Positions 49,101-57,427 of a stretch of DNA of 64,000 nucleotides are shown here, in pieces. A program made the position numbers and the translations under genes. The notes under the pieces are model-generated. The model saw only the letters and a list, made by a program, of their open reading frames with translations, did not search any database and was not told where the DNA came from. Each line of letters begins with the position of its first letter. The first letter of the stretch is position 1. The stretch is from Coprobacter secundus (lineage in GTDB: Bacteria; Bacteroidota; Bacteroidia; Bacteroidales; Coprobacteraceae). The stretch is from NCBI GenBank assembly GCA_000803105.1, contig JTDA01000002.1, forward strand, positions 248,001 through 312,000, given 5' to 3'.

Positions 49101-50507
49101 TTTAAATTTCAAATCAACCGTACCAGACTCTCCCGGAATATAAACATCGGTATGTAAAGTTGCATAATTTGTAATATTAGCAGCTTTACCAAAATTAATA
49201 TTTATCCAGTCTTCCAAGCCTACCAACTTTATCATTTCGTCTGTGCCAACTACCATATTTATTATTCCAGTACCTGCTCCATCGATACTCGAAATACTTT
49301 TATTAGTCATATAAGCATTACTAAAAACGGAGAGTACATTACCAGCCGCCACAGTCGGAAGAGGAGCGGACACAGACGGAGCTGTCGCATCCGGCTCGGG
49401 AGCCTCTACCTTACCATAGGCATAAATATTATCTATATAAATATTTTGGACATAACCGTTAGATGCAATTAAACACAATTGAGTCACATCTTTAAACATC
49501 AATTGAGAACTGGCACCAGCAAAATCCGAAATGGGGATATCGAAACTATTCCATCCTCCATTTACCGATACAACAACCTCATTTGAAGTAGCATTGAGTT
49601 TCAACTTATATTTTCCTGCACTTGTACGGAAGGTATAGATATCCACATGCAGCGTTTCTTTCTCCGAAAAATCTACCGAAGAAAAATGAACATTTGCCCA
49701 AGAATTCATTCCCCCAAACAATTTTATCATATTATCATTTCCAAATAAAGTTTCAATAGAGCCTGTTCCAGTTCCAGAAAACGTAATATTTGAAGAATTC
49801 AAATATGCATCACTAAATATATTCGTAACAATATCTGCGTCTTGTGTAGGATTCGGTGCTGAATTTGTAGGGACATCTGATTCTGGGTCCGGTTTAGGAT
49901 CTATGGTTATATCTTCTGAACTATAAGCATAAATATTATCTATATATATAGAACGTTGATTTCCTTTATTATCTTGAAATCCTATTTTTAACACATCCTT
50001 AAAATTTGGAGCAATTTTTCCTCCTGTCGGAGTTCTATAATCATCCAACTTTATCTCAACCTTATTCCAACCTTCTTTCAATGTCGCAACAACAAAATTA
50101 TATGTATTGACATTATCGCTGCTCTTAAACATTACTTTCACCGGTGTTTCACCTTCTATAACATAAATATCCGCATACAGAACATCATACTCGTCAATAT
50201 CAATAGACTTGTCAAAGTTGATAAAAGACCAAGGATTCAAAGCTTTTTCCAAATAAATCATATTATCTCCAAGTACAGAAAGCTGAGAGCCTGAAATAGT
50301 AGCACCACTTATATTTGTAAAACTATTTATACCGACTACATTGGGCGTATAAAAATCACTATACAAGGATAACACTTTGCTCGCATCGTGAGTCGGAGTT
50401 GCCGGCAAACTTTCTGGAGGATTAGCAACAACGGCCAAAGAGGGCCTGATACCTAAAAAGAAAACTGCAATAACAAATAGCAATTGGATAAGTCTTTTTT
50501 TCTTCAT
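46104..50507 (-). CDS. Giant T9SS-exported GH5 glycanase with six tandem carbohydrate-binding-like modules
   Basis: Secreted 1467-residue endo-glycanase and first gene of the PUL. After the signal peptide, six tandem beta-sandwich modules of about 150-165 residues end near 189, 362, 520, 676, 852 and 1022. Each starts with a (V/I)(L/F)S(D/N)xY-type strand, has a conserved GWNS(L/F/V)(D/E)I-like centre and ends in (I/V)YxDNIYAY; the sixth is the most divergent. The GH5 domain spans about 1060-1378 with Glu1193 (DIQNEPYGL) and Glu1305 (LGEFGVP). The tail (about 1385-1467), with SIYPNPVLNNI and TSGIYMVHVLCSNGN, is a T9SS sorting domain. It probably makes the first cuts in the polysaccharide outside the cell. 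A -7 element lies just upstream. Confidence 0.9.
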   Translation of the reverse strand: MKKKRLIQLLFVIAVFFLGIRPSLAVVANPPESLPATPTHDASKVLSLYSDFYTPNVVGINSFTNISGATISGSQLSVLGDNMIYLEKALNPWSFINFDKSIDIDEYDVLYADIYVIEGETPVKVMFKSSDNVNTYNFVVATLKEGWNKVEIKLDDYRTPTGGKIAPNFKDVLKIGFQDNKGNQRSIYIDNIYAYSSEDITIDPKPDPESDVPTNSAPNPTQDADIVTNIFSDAYLNSSNITFSGTGTGSIETLFGNDNMIKLFGGMNSWANVHFSSVDFSEKETLHVDIYTFRTSAGKYKLKLNATSNEVVVSVNGGWNSFDIPISDFAGASSQLMFKDVTQLCLIASNGYVQNIYIDNIYAYGKVEAPEPDATAPSVSAPLPTVAAGNVLSVFSNAYMTNKSISSIDGAGTGIINMVVGTDEMIKLVGLEDWININFGKAANITNYATLHTDVYIPGESGTVDLKFKLSSGNEVARTLNEGWNSVDIKVSEFDTDLSAINKLSLCNSKAEVITVYVDNIYVYGLPAAAPVPTRDASEVKSIFSDAYSNLTEIKDFSGTGTASIITPFEKDNVINLVDGLNMWAYINLSSEINLSNMGNLHLDVFVVRESGTVNLKIKFDDGIEVKRTLNPGWNSLDIPMSEFKDDPDASLFTTVNKLHFIREGGYAQTIYIDNIYTYGINGEEIPPVDPKLPTVAAPVPEHEAKDVVSIFSDTYENVTTLTQSNPGSPAATMDVVTRVEGDNLLRFSSLNWTLIKIDPAIDLSDMDYLHYDVWVPSGTPRLIYGLSDGTTEGRVPEYKIEKSGTWVSVDVPLNAFKDTQDQEKQGPLTGLKQLRIFSASGFAVDRLYYDNIYAFKGESSDSYTYEIESAYEPIMAPETVKPIYTEKSVYKNITDLALAAVDGTTEFKFRKLRAGDESVMRMFSLDKAVVTALTPINVDDMEYIHFNIYKNVDVADASLKIGFQAAGSENVYYADEVLELKDKDWVYYNISINALKKAGLDCTAIENIVFEGKGNLYVDNIFAFKGEYTLGLGEEGKVSVDWEAAAEGDVLPDIDTPLIGVNLASACGGSVHGKIGTEYFYPSFKDLYYFKSKGVRLFRFPFRWERIQHELNGDLDLDSDIQEMKKVIAEAERLGMYVMIDMHNYCRYTINGTKHTLGEGVLTQEHMADVWKKLAAEFKDYKNIWGYDIQNEPYGLQKGVWLNAAQAIINAIREVDTKTAIVVEGESYASSSTWPTTGGHLIDLVDPADNLIFQAHCYFDLDKSGLYKYGDYDKEVRSSNQHISRLKPYVDWLKTNNKKGILGEFGVPRNDVRWLIMLDEVLTYLKENGVSGTYWVAGTGYDNDHVSVQPKNLNKDNITSYFEPAQMRILQEYFPVSEETDIQSVNGKDNVISIYPNPVLNNININSEFGIERIQIFNMSGDLVKESVLGGVNQTNVNVENLTSGIYMVHVLCSNGNVETQKMVKL

Positions 50508-50535
50508 GATATTTTTTTAATTATAAATATATAGA

Positions 50536-50543
50536 CAAATGTA
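50536..50543 (-). promoter_or_regulatory. -7 promoter element at the head of the PUL
   Basis: On the minus strand TACATTTG matches TAnnTTTG, 28 bases before the ATG at 50507, predicting a leader of about 20 nt. The -33 element is not obvious, as expected for an activator-dependent promoter. Confidence 0.55.
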
Positions 50544-50900
50544 CCGAGATACTTTTTAAGGCTATAAAAAAATATTGCAGAAAAATAGAAATATAGAACA
50601 CTCTGAATAAATAATCTAACAATCAGCTATTTATAAAAATAAAAACTAAGGCAAAAAACCTACTATATGAAAATAATAATATAGAAATTTTTCAAGTAGA
50701 AATTACTAACATAAATATCCCAAAAGCATCAGAAAAATAAAAAATTAGAACAGAAAAATAAAAATATACAACAAATATCTATATAAATAAATTTATGTCA
50801 ATAATACAAATTGCTAATAATAAAACATTTACAAAATATCAAAAACACTTCAAATACAAAAATAAAAAAATTACCTACTATATGACAATAGAAAATTGAT

Positions 50901-50908
50901 TAACTTTG
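50901..50908 (+). promoter_or_regulatory. -7 promoter element for the hybrid two-component regulator
   Basis: TAACTTTG matches TAnnTTTG. Its position decides the start of the regulator gene: a TTG start at 50896 would lie upstream of the transcription start, leaving ATG 50944 (or 50923) as the realistic start. Confidence 0.5.
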
Positions 50909-50943
50909 TTTTGATTGATATTATGCTTAAAATCATTTTCGCC

Positions 50944-53900
50944 ATGCAACGCACACTAATCTTACTTCCCATTTTTTTACTTATAATTATGGCCTGTTAC
51001 GGATCTAACTTCCGAAACTACCAGGTAGATGATGGTCTATCCCACAACAGTGTATGGTATGTCATGCAAGACAGCGATGGTTTTATGTGGTTCGGAACAA
51101 ATGACGGATTAAACAGATTTGACGGTAAGCACTTTAAGGTCTACAAACACAATCCTAATGATTCAACATCTATAGGACATAATTTCATACATTGTATACA
51201 GGAAGACTCTAAAAATCGAATGCTGGTAGGCACCAGAAACGGACTCTATCTTTACAATAAAAAATTAGATAATTTTATTTGCATCAACTTGTCAAAAAGC
51301 AAAAAACAAGATATCAATATCAACGATATAACTGAAGACAGTTATGGAAATATATGGATAGCATCACATGGAAATGGATTGTACAAACTAAATCAAGACT
51401 TATCTGTCGAAAAACATTTTTCGCTCAATGATTCTCCCCAAACAACATCTCTTAATTATATATGGACTGTTGTTACCGATCATTTAGGAAATTTATGGTT
51501 AGGAACCGCTGGTAAAGGTCTTGTACACTTCGATCCCAAAAATGAAGTCTTTACTCCAATAACAGACCGGAAAAATCTGAATATATCTGACCAGTCAATA
51601 TACAGTATTCATTGTGATAGAAACAACGACCTTTGGATTGGGACATCAACAAAAGGACTTTTCAAATACAATTTTATTAATGGCAATGCAACACATTATC
51701 TCAACAATACTGGAAATATAAAATCTATTATCGCCTTTTCCAATAAAGAGCTTATTATGGGTTCAGATCATGGCTTAATCATTTTTGATAAAGAATCAGG
51801 GAAATACAATATTCCCAAAGAGGAATCTGGATATGAAAACATAACAGATAACTCTATTTTCTCAATTACTAAAGATAGAGAAGGAGCTTTCTGGATAGGG
51901 ACTTATTTCAATGGAATAAACTATTTCTCTCCAAGTGTCAGTAAATTTCTATATTTCAGTAATCTATCGGAGAGTAAGACGAACAAATATATTGTCAGTA
52001 GTATGACTGAAAACTATAATGGAAATATTTTGATAGCAACTCATAATAATAATATTATTTATGAATTTAGTCCCCAGAATCATACTACAAAGGAAGTTTT
52101 TAAAATGCCCCACTCCAATATTCAAAACATATTTAAAGATAATGACAAATTATATGTCAGTACTTATGGCAGAGGGATATCTATACTATCTATAAAAAAC
52201 GGAAAAGAAATCGGAAATCTTGCAATCAATACAATTGAAGGTAAATCAATCTTCAAGATATCCAACAACAGATTGCTCTTAGCTTTAGAAGAAGGCGGAA
52301 GTGCCTGGCTTAACCAACAAGGAGAAATCAAACGAATAAAACAATTACAAGGTAAACTTATTGCAGACATCATTGAAGATAACACGGGAAACATATGGTT
52401 TGCAACACATTCTTACGAACTTTTTTGTTTGAAAAAAAATGGTAACTGGATCAATTTTTCTTCTGAAGAATATGACAATAAACTCTCCGGAATCAGAGGA
52501 TTCAATGGGTTATTATGCGATCAGAAAAACAGAATTTGGATATGTACTAAAAATGACGGTGTCATACTTTTCAACCCTGAAACCAATAAAATTGAAAAAA
52601 CATTTGATGCTCAAAATGGCTTGCCATCTAATATTACCTACTCAATCGTAAATGATAAAAACGGGAATATATGGGTCAGTACTCAAAAAGGAATTGTCCG
52701 AATTACTGTTGATAATATAAATGACTTAAAAATATTCGGATATATTGGAAAAGAGATTCAATATAACTCTAAATGCATATTAAGAACGTCGTCCGGAATA
52801 TTATATTTTGGAGGTGCTAATGGATTTATATCAATCAATCCTAATGAAATGGCAGTTAATAATATAAAGCCAACTATCGTAATAACCGGATTTAAAATAT
52901 TCAATAAAGAAATGTTTCCCGGTAAAAAATTATCTCCTCTAAAGGCTCCTCTAAGCCAAACTCAAGAAATCATTCTGGAACGAAACCAATCTAACTTCAG
53001 CTTTGAATTTACAGCCTTAAGTTATGTATTTCCTGAGGCCAACCAATATGCATATATCCTTGAAGGATTCGATAAAGAATGGAACTATATAACTGATAAT
53101 ACAGCCCAATATATGAATATTCCTCCAGGGAAATATGCTTTTCGGGTAAAAGGTTCGAATAATGATGGCATCTGGAATGAAGCTGGTACACGCATCAATA
53201 TTCTCGTCAAACCTCCTCTTTGGCAAGAATGGTACATGATTCTCCTATATATTACATTGATTGGAAGCTCCATATTCTATATAATAAAACAATATTATAA
53301 ACATCTTGACGCTGTAAATAAAGAAAAACAATATAAATTCCAAATTGCTAAAGAAAAGGAGGTTTATGAGTCTCAAATCAATTTTTTTACTAATATAGCT
53401 CATGAGATAAGAACTCCTCTTTCTCTAATAACAGCTCCTTTAGAAAAAATAATACGTTCCGGAGATGGAAATAAACAGACTCAAAAGCACTTAAACTCAA
53501 TCGAACGAAATACAAACCGTCTTCTCGATTTGGTAAATCAATTACTCGACTTCCGAAAAATAGAAAACGATATGTTTATATTAAACTGTCGTCTACAAAG
53601 TATCGAAAAAATTGTACAGAAAGTTTTTAAACAATACGAACAAGACACCAAACTGCATAATATAAAAATGACGATTGAAATACAGAAAGATGTCATTAGT
53701 TACGTCGACTCTGAAGCGTTATATAAAATAATCAGTAATTTAATCTCAAATGCTATAAAATTTACTAAAGACAAAATAAAAATAAAACTATCGGTAAATG
53801 GCAACAATTATTTTTTATCTGTAGAAGACAATGGAATAGGCATAAAAGAAGCTCATCTCGATAAAATTTTCGAAACCTTCTATCAAATACAGACAACAGA

Positions 53901-54870
53901 CAATACTATGAACAAAGGTTCTGGCTTAGGCCTATCTCTATCTAAAGCTCTCGCTCAAAAATTAGGCGGAGATATCTTTGTCCAATCCAATTATAGTAAA
54001 GGGTCTATATTTACATTGGCACTCCCTATTAAAAGCCAAGAAACTCTCCCCCAAGAGATAAATGAAAGTATAAATGATACCGATATTTCAGAATTAGCAG
54101 AAACGGGACAAAATATCCTAATTGTAGATGATAACAGCGAACTCCGTATTTTCATAAAAGAATGTCTGTCAGACAAATATACTGTCACAGAAGCGAACAA
54201 TGGTATTGAAGCCTTAAAAATTATAGAAAACAAAAATATAGATATCATTATCTCCGATATTATGATGCCCGTTATGGATGGATTGGAGCTATGTAATGAG
54301 CTAAAAAGCAACATAGCTTATTCTCATTTGCCACTTATACTTCTTTCTGCAAAAACAGATACTTCTACCAAGATAGAAGGTTTGAAAAAAGGTGCTGATA
54401 TATACATGGAAAAACCTTTTTCTATCGAACAACTTGAAGCTCAAATTGCCAGTATCATAGAAAACCGAGATAAAATAAGAAAAAATTTCATTGAATCTCC
54501 GCTACAATATTTTAAACAAAATCCAGATAACAAAGATAATATCGATTTTATCCAAAAGCTAAATACTTTCATCTTGGAGAACATGTCTGATGAACATTTT
54601 TCCATTGATAATATAGCCAGTCAGTTTGCCATAAGTCGAACCAATCTTAATAACAAAATAAAAAATATAAGCGGTATTACTCCAAATGACTATATAAAAC
54701 TCATACGACTAAATAAAAGTGCCGAATTATTAGGAAGTGGTAAATATCGAATCAATGAGGTATGCTTTTTAGTAGGCTTCAATTCTCCTTCTTACTTCTC
54801 TAAATGTTTCTTCGAACATTTCGGAAAATTACCTAAAGATTATATGCAGATGGGAACAGCCTCAATATAA
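50944..54870 (+). CDS. Hybrid two-component system regulator (HTCS)
   Basis: One-protein sensor, kinase and DNA-binding activator that senses a glycan fragment in the periplasm and switches on the PUL; 1308 residues from this start. Order: signal peptide or membrane anchor (MQRTLILLPIFLLIIM), two seven-bladed propellers of Reg_prop repeats beginning VDDGLSHNSVWYVMQDSDG (about 20-690), a Y_Y_Y domain, a membrane helix at about 765-785, HisKA with the phospho-accepting His near 820 in IAHEIRTPLS, HATPase with DNGIGI and GSGLGLSLS, a receiver with phospho-Asp near 1105 in SDIMMPVMDG, and an AraC-type helix-turn-helix (about 1205-1305). It is divergent from the PUL it probably controls and convergent with GH78. 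Confidence 0.95.
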   Translation: MQRTLILLPIFLLIIMACYGSNFRNYQVDDGLSHNSVWYVMQDSDGFMWFGTNDGLNRFDGKHFKVYKHNPNDSTSIGHNFIHCIQEDSKNRMLVGTRNGLYLYNKKLDNFICINLSKSKKQDININDITEDSYGNIWIASHGNGLYKLNQDLSVEKHFSLNDSPQTTSLNYIWTVVTDHLGNLWLGTAGKGLVHFDPKNEVFTPITDRKNLNISDQSIYSIHCDRNNDLWIGTSTKGLFKYNFINGNATHYLNNTGNIKSIIAFSNKELIMGSDHGLIIFDKESGKYNIPKEESGYENITDNSIFSITKDREGAFWIGTYFNGINYFSPSVSKFLYFSNLSESKTNKYIVSSMTENYNGNILIATHNNNIIYEFSPQNHTTKEVFKMPHSNIQNIFKDNDKLYVSTYGRGISILSIKNGKEIGNLAINTIEGKSIFKISNNRLLLALEEGGSAWLNQQGEIKRIKQLQGKLIADIIEDNTGNIWFATHSYELFCLKKNGNWINFSSEEYDNKLSGIRGFNGLLCDQKNRIWICTKNDGVILFNPETNKIEKTFDAQNGLPSNITYSIVNDKNGNIWVSTQKGIVRITVDNINDLKIFGYIGKEIQYNSKCILRTSSGILYFGGANGFISINPNEMAVNNIKPTIVITGFKIFNKEMFPGKKLSPLKAPLSQTQEIILERNQSNFSFEFTALSYVFPEANQYAYILEGFDKEWNYITDNTAQYMNIPPGKYAFRVKGSNNDGIWNEAGTRINILVKPPLWQEWYMILLYITLIGSSIFYIIKQYYKHLDAVNKEKQYKFQIAKEKEVYESQINFFTNIAHEIRTPLSLITAPLEKIIRSGDGNKQTQKHLNSIERNTNRLLDLVNQLLDFRKIENDMFILNCRLQSIEKIVQKVFKQYEQDTKLHNIKMTIEIQKDVISYVDSEALYKIISNLISNAIKFTKDKIKIKLSVNGNNYFLSVEDNGIGIKEAHLDKIFETFYQIQTTDNTMNKGSGLGLSLSKALAQKLGGDIFVQSNYSKGSIFTLALPIKSQETLPQEINESINDTDISELAETGQNILIVDDNSELRIFIKECLSDKYTVTEANNGIEALKIIENKNIDIIISDIMMPVMDGLELCNELKSNIAYSHLPLILLSAKTDTSTKIEGLKKGADIYMEKPFSIEQLEAQIASIIENRDKIRKNFIESPLQYFKQNPDNKDNIDFIQKLNTFILENMSDEHFSIDNIASQFAISRTNLNNKIKNISGITPNDYIKLIRLNKSAELLGSGKYRINEVCFLVGFNSPSYFSKCFFEHFGKLPKDYMQMGTASI

Positions 54871-54893
54871 ACTCTCTCTAAAAATACATTTAT

Positions 54894-54929
54894 GCCCATA
54901 CAGATATAAACATTTAAGTCTGTATGGGC
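54894..54929. terminator. Bidirectional terminator between the HTCS and GH78 genes
   Basis: Perfect 11-bp stem (54894-54904 with 54919-54929), 14-base loop, in the 79-bp gap between convergent genes. A T-rich run follows on the minus strand. Confidence 0.8.
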
Positions 54930-54949
54930 GAAATATTCTTCTAAAAGAT

Positions 54950-57334
54950 TCAGTCTATAATATTATTCCCAGGTTTCAACTGTCGTATTTCACTCCCTAA
55001 AATATATTTACCTCTTACATTTTGAGGCAAAATTATACTTCCGACATACTTATTCCGCTTTTTCTTTAAATTTACAGAAATTATACCTTTGGGGTGAGGT
55101 ACTTTTCCTGAGATTGTCTCTAATACTCCTAAATGAGGTTCTACCTTAATCGATCTAAAGTTAGGCTCAGCCGGTTCAACTCCACAAACCGTAGCCAATA
55201 AATCGTATACAGGACTGGCACTCCAAGCATGACAATCGGACCGGGTAGGCTCTGGATTTTCTGCAAAAGTAGTTAACCCCATATCGAGCATATCATACCA
55301 AGGCTTTAACATAGTAATATATAAATCTGCTTTTCCTACTTTCTTCATAGCTCGAAAAAGATAAAATTTATAATAAAATGTAGATTGGATCAAATCGGAT
55401 TCCATATTTAACTTATCAAATAAATCAGTCTGCATATCTATTGGCACTGCATCCGATAAAATAGCCATAATATTTACATGTTGACTATAACTTGTATGAT
55501 TCAAATCATCTGCTAATAGACCCCGATTATGATCCCAACATTTTTCATACACATTATCACACAAATTTGTATATACAGCCTTATATTTCTCAGCCAAATT
55601 CCTTTCGCCAAATACAGACAGAAGCTCTATTGCATCCTTCAATGTATAAGCTAATTGTAAAGACACGATAGCCGAACCACCTGTGCGACCTCCGGGAGGA
55701 ACTCCTCCCACCGGTTTCCAATCATTCCATGGCCACTCTTTTGCCCAATCCACAAAATTCCAATGAGGAAGAGCTCCCAACATTCCTGATTTATCATCTA
55801 TTTTTGATATGAACCATTCCAATACGGACTTAATCCCCGGAATACAAGACCTTACAAATTCATTATCATCCCTATACATCCAATAATCATGTACCATATT
55901 GATCCAATATAAAGAAAACGGAGGTATATATTGTGGAGTATTCCCCGGATAACGACTTGCTGTCAACCCTTCATACGTTCGAGAATAATCGAACATCTTT
56001 ATCGCTTTACGCATCAACCGGTCATCTCCATCAACATATAAAGAGATAAGAGCTTGAATACGGGTATCTCCCAAATACTGTAACTGCTCATAATATGGAC
56101 AATCAAAGTAGGTCTCATGTGCACATAAGCGTGCTGTACGCCATCCGACATCCCATATCTTATTAAGAGAAATATCATTACTCCCAAAACTTCCATTTTC
56201 AACAAACGGATAACCCGTATACATCCCATAAATATCCTGCAAGACCAAGGGCTCATCCTTCGTCTCAATATCCACCTGAATATACCGATACGTTCTGAGC
56301 CATAACGGCCTAAATAATCTCAGGTTTCCTCCATCCGGATAGAAATAATCGGTCAATCCTACAGCCGTCTTACCTTCGACTTCATTCCGGTTTCCTTTGT
56401 TCCCATCTTTGTACAAAGTTTCTCCATAAATCAATCGTATCTGGCTTCCCTTTCCTTCTGAAACAGTTATCTCGGGATAAGCTGTCGTCAAATAAGTCTG
56501 GTCTATCAAAAACGAGACCTTTTTATTAGCTTCAATTTTTATAGATGATTCACCCTCTAAAAAAGATTCAGGTACAGATACACCTTCAACTCTACGAATT
56601 CTTTTCATCCTTAACTTTTTTTCTTCCATCAAAGGAATATCCCTAGGAGCCAACACCCAGTGATAGAAAACTCCTGTCCCGTAAGGCTCTCCTGATTCCA
56701 TCATCCGAGCTCTACTCCAATTTTTATCATCATAATTTACATCCTGCCATCCCCATGGATACAAATTACCCAGAACGATATCACAACATCCCACATCAGC
56801 TCTATATTCTAAAGAAGGGGAATAGGCTTTATTTTTTATTACTTTCCAGGAATCATCTGTATTAACAAGCTCTTCTCTTGGAGAATTTCCCTGTACAATC
56901 AATCCTGTTCGTAAAGACATTTGCGCTCCGGGCTTATATTCTCCAAAGTTCCAAACTTCAACGGCAAGCGTATTCTTCCCTTCTTTAAAAAAAGGAGCCA
57001 GTTCAACTGTTTCATAATACCAATGAGAAATATCCCCTCGTGCCGGGCCAAAACAAACTGGGGTCCCATTTACAAACAATCGATATCGATTATCAGCGGA
57101 TATATTAATCACAAATGATTCTGGTTTTTCTTCCAATTCTACAGATTTACGAAAATGATAAACTCCATAATCATACACAGAAACTTCAGGACAAGTTATC
57201 CAACGAGCTGACCACCGATTTTTTGATAAATAGGAGGATGGTGTTGCCTCCAATAACACTTCCTCAGCAGCGGAAATCAATGGGGAAAACAAAATTCCAC
57301 TGATTATAAATAACAAATATTGCAGCTTTTTCAT
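54950..57334 (-). CDS. Alpha-L-rhamnosidase-type GH78 enzyme
   Basis: Exported inverting glycosidase of 794 residues. Signal peptide about 1-22; N-terminal beta-sandwich domains (SARWITCPE, FVINISADNRYRLFVNG) precede the alpha/alpha-barrel, where CAHETYFDCPYYEQLQYLGDTRIQ holds the conserved acidic region (commonly DCPqRErlgWtGD; here altered to Tyr-Tyr-Glu and Leu-Gly-Asp). The C-terminal WSASPVYDLLATVCGVEP block is standard. It is expected to remove terminal alpha-L-rhamnose (or L-mannose), but the changed core motif leaves specificity open. It is separated from GH16 upstream by a terminator. Confidence 0.87.
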   Translation of the reverse strand: MKKLQYLLFIISGILFSPLISAAEEVLLEATPSSYLSKNRWSARWITCPEVSVYDYGVYHFRKSVELEEKPESFVINISADNRYRLFVNGTPVCFGPARGDISHWYYETVELAPFFKEGKNTLAVEVWNFGEYKPGAQMSLRTGLIVQGNSPREELVNTDDSWKVIKNKAYSPSLEYRADVGCCDIVLGNLYPWGWQDVNYDDKNWSRARMMESGEPYGTGVFYHWVLAPRDIPLMEEKKLRMKRIRRVEGVSVPESFLEGESSIKIEANKKVSFLIDQTYLTTAYPEITVSEGKGSQIRLIYGETLYKDGNKGNRNEVEGKTAVGLTDYFYPDGGNLRLFRPLWLRTYRYIQVDIETKDEPLVLQDIYGMYTGYPFVENGSFGSNDISLNKIWDVGWRTARLCAHETYFDCPYYEQLQYLGDTRIQALISLYVDGDDRLMRKAIKMFDYSRTYEGLTASRYPGNTPQYIPPFSLYWINMVHDYWMYRDDNEFVRSCIPGIKSVLEWFISKIDDKSGMLGALPHWNFVDWAKEWPWNDWKPVGGVPPGGRTGGSAIVSLQLAYTLKDAIELLSVFGERNLAEKYKAVYTNLCDNVYEKCWDHNRGLLADDLNHTSYSQHVNIMAILSDAVPIDMQTDLFDKLNMESDLIQSTFYYKFYLFRAMKKVGKADLYITMLKPWYDMLDMGLTTFAENPEPTRSDCHAWSASPVYDLLATVCGVEPAEPNFRSIKVEPHLGVLETISGKVPHPKGIISVNLKKKRNKYVGSIILPQNVRGKYILGSEIRQLKPGNNIID

Positions 57335-57374
57335 TTTGACCGATATCGAAACAGTAAGACTTAATTAAAAATGC

Positions 57375-57405
57375 AGAGACAAAAAATGGCTTATCTATTG
57401 TCTCT
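57375..57405 (-). terminator. Terminator after the GH16 gene
   Basis: Perfect 8-bp stem (57375-57382 with 57398-57405), 15-base loop, followed on the minus strand by GCATTTTTAATT. It lies between GH16 and GH78. Confidence 0.7.
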
Positions 57406-57427
57406 ACATTCAGCATCAACTTATAAT

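Larger units (their letters stand above)
50508..50943. other. Divergent regulatory region between the PUL and its hybrid two-component regulator
   Basis: About 430 bp of extremely A/T-rich non-coding DNA carrying the outward-facing promoters of both the PUL (minus) and the regulator (plus). The regulator's AraC-type domain presumably binds here. I saw no convincing perfect direct repeat for an operator. Confidence 0.6.

Noticed and set aside
47400..50000. Recurrent DNA segments about 0.45-0.5 kb apart that could be taken for a repeat array
   Set aside because: They encode the conserved last strand of the six protein modules; spacing is far too large for CRISPR and copies are diverged.
21530..50507. 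Direct naming of the locus as a xanthan or gellan PUL
   Set aside because: GH5, GH88, GH94 and esterases fit, but no PL8 xanthan lyase or recognised gellan lyase is visible, so the substrate is left open.
50896..50943. N-terminal extension of the regulator from a TTG codon
   Set aside because: A -7 promoter element overlaps it, and the hydrophobic signal segment begins at ATG 50944.
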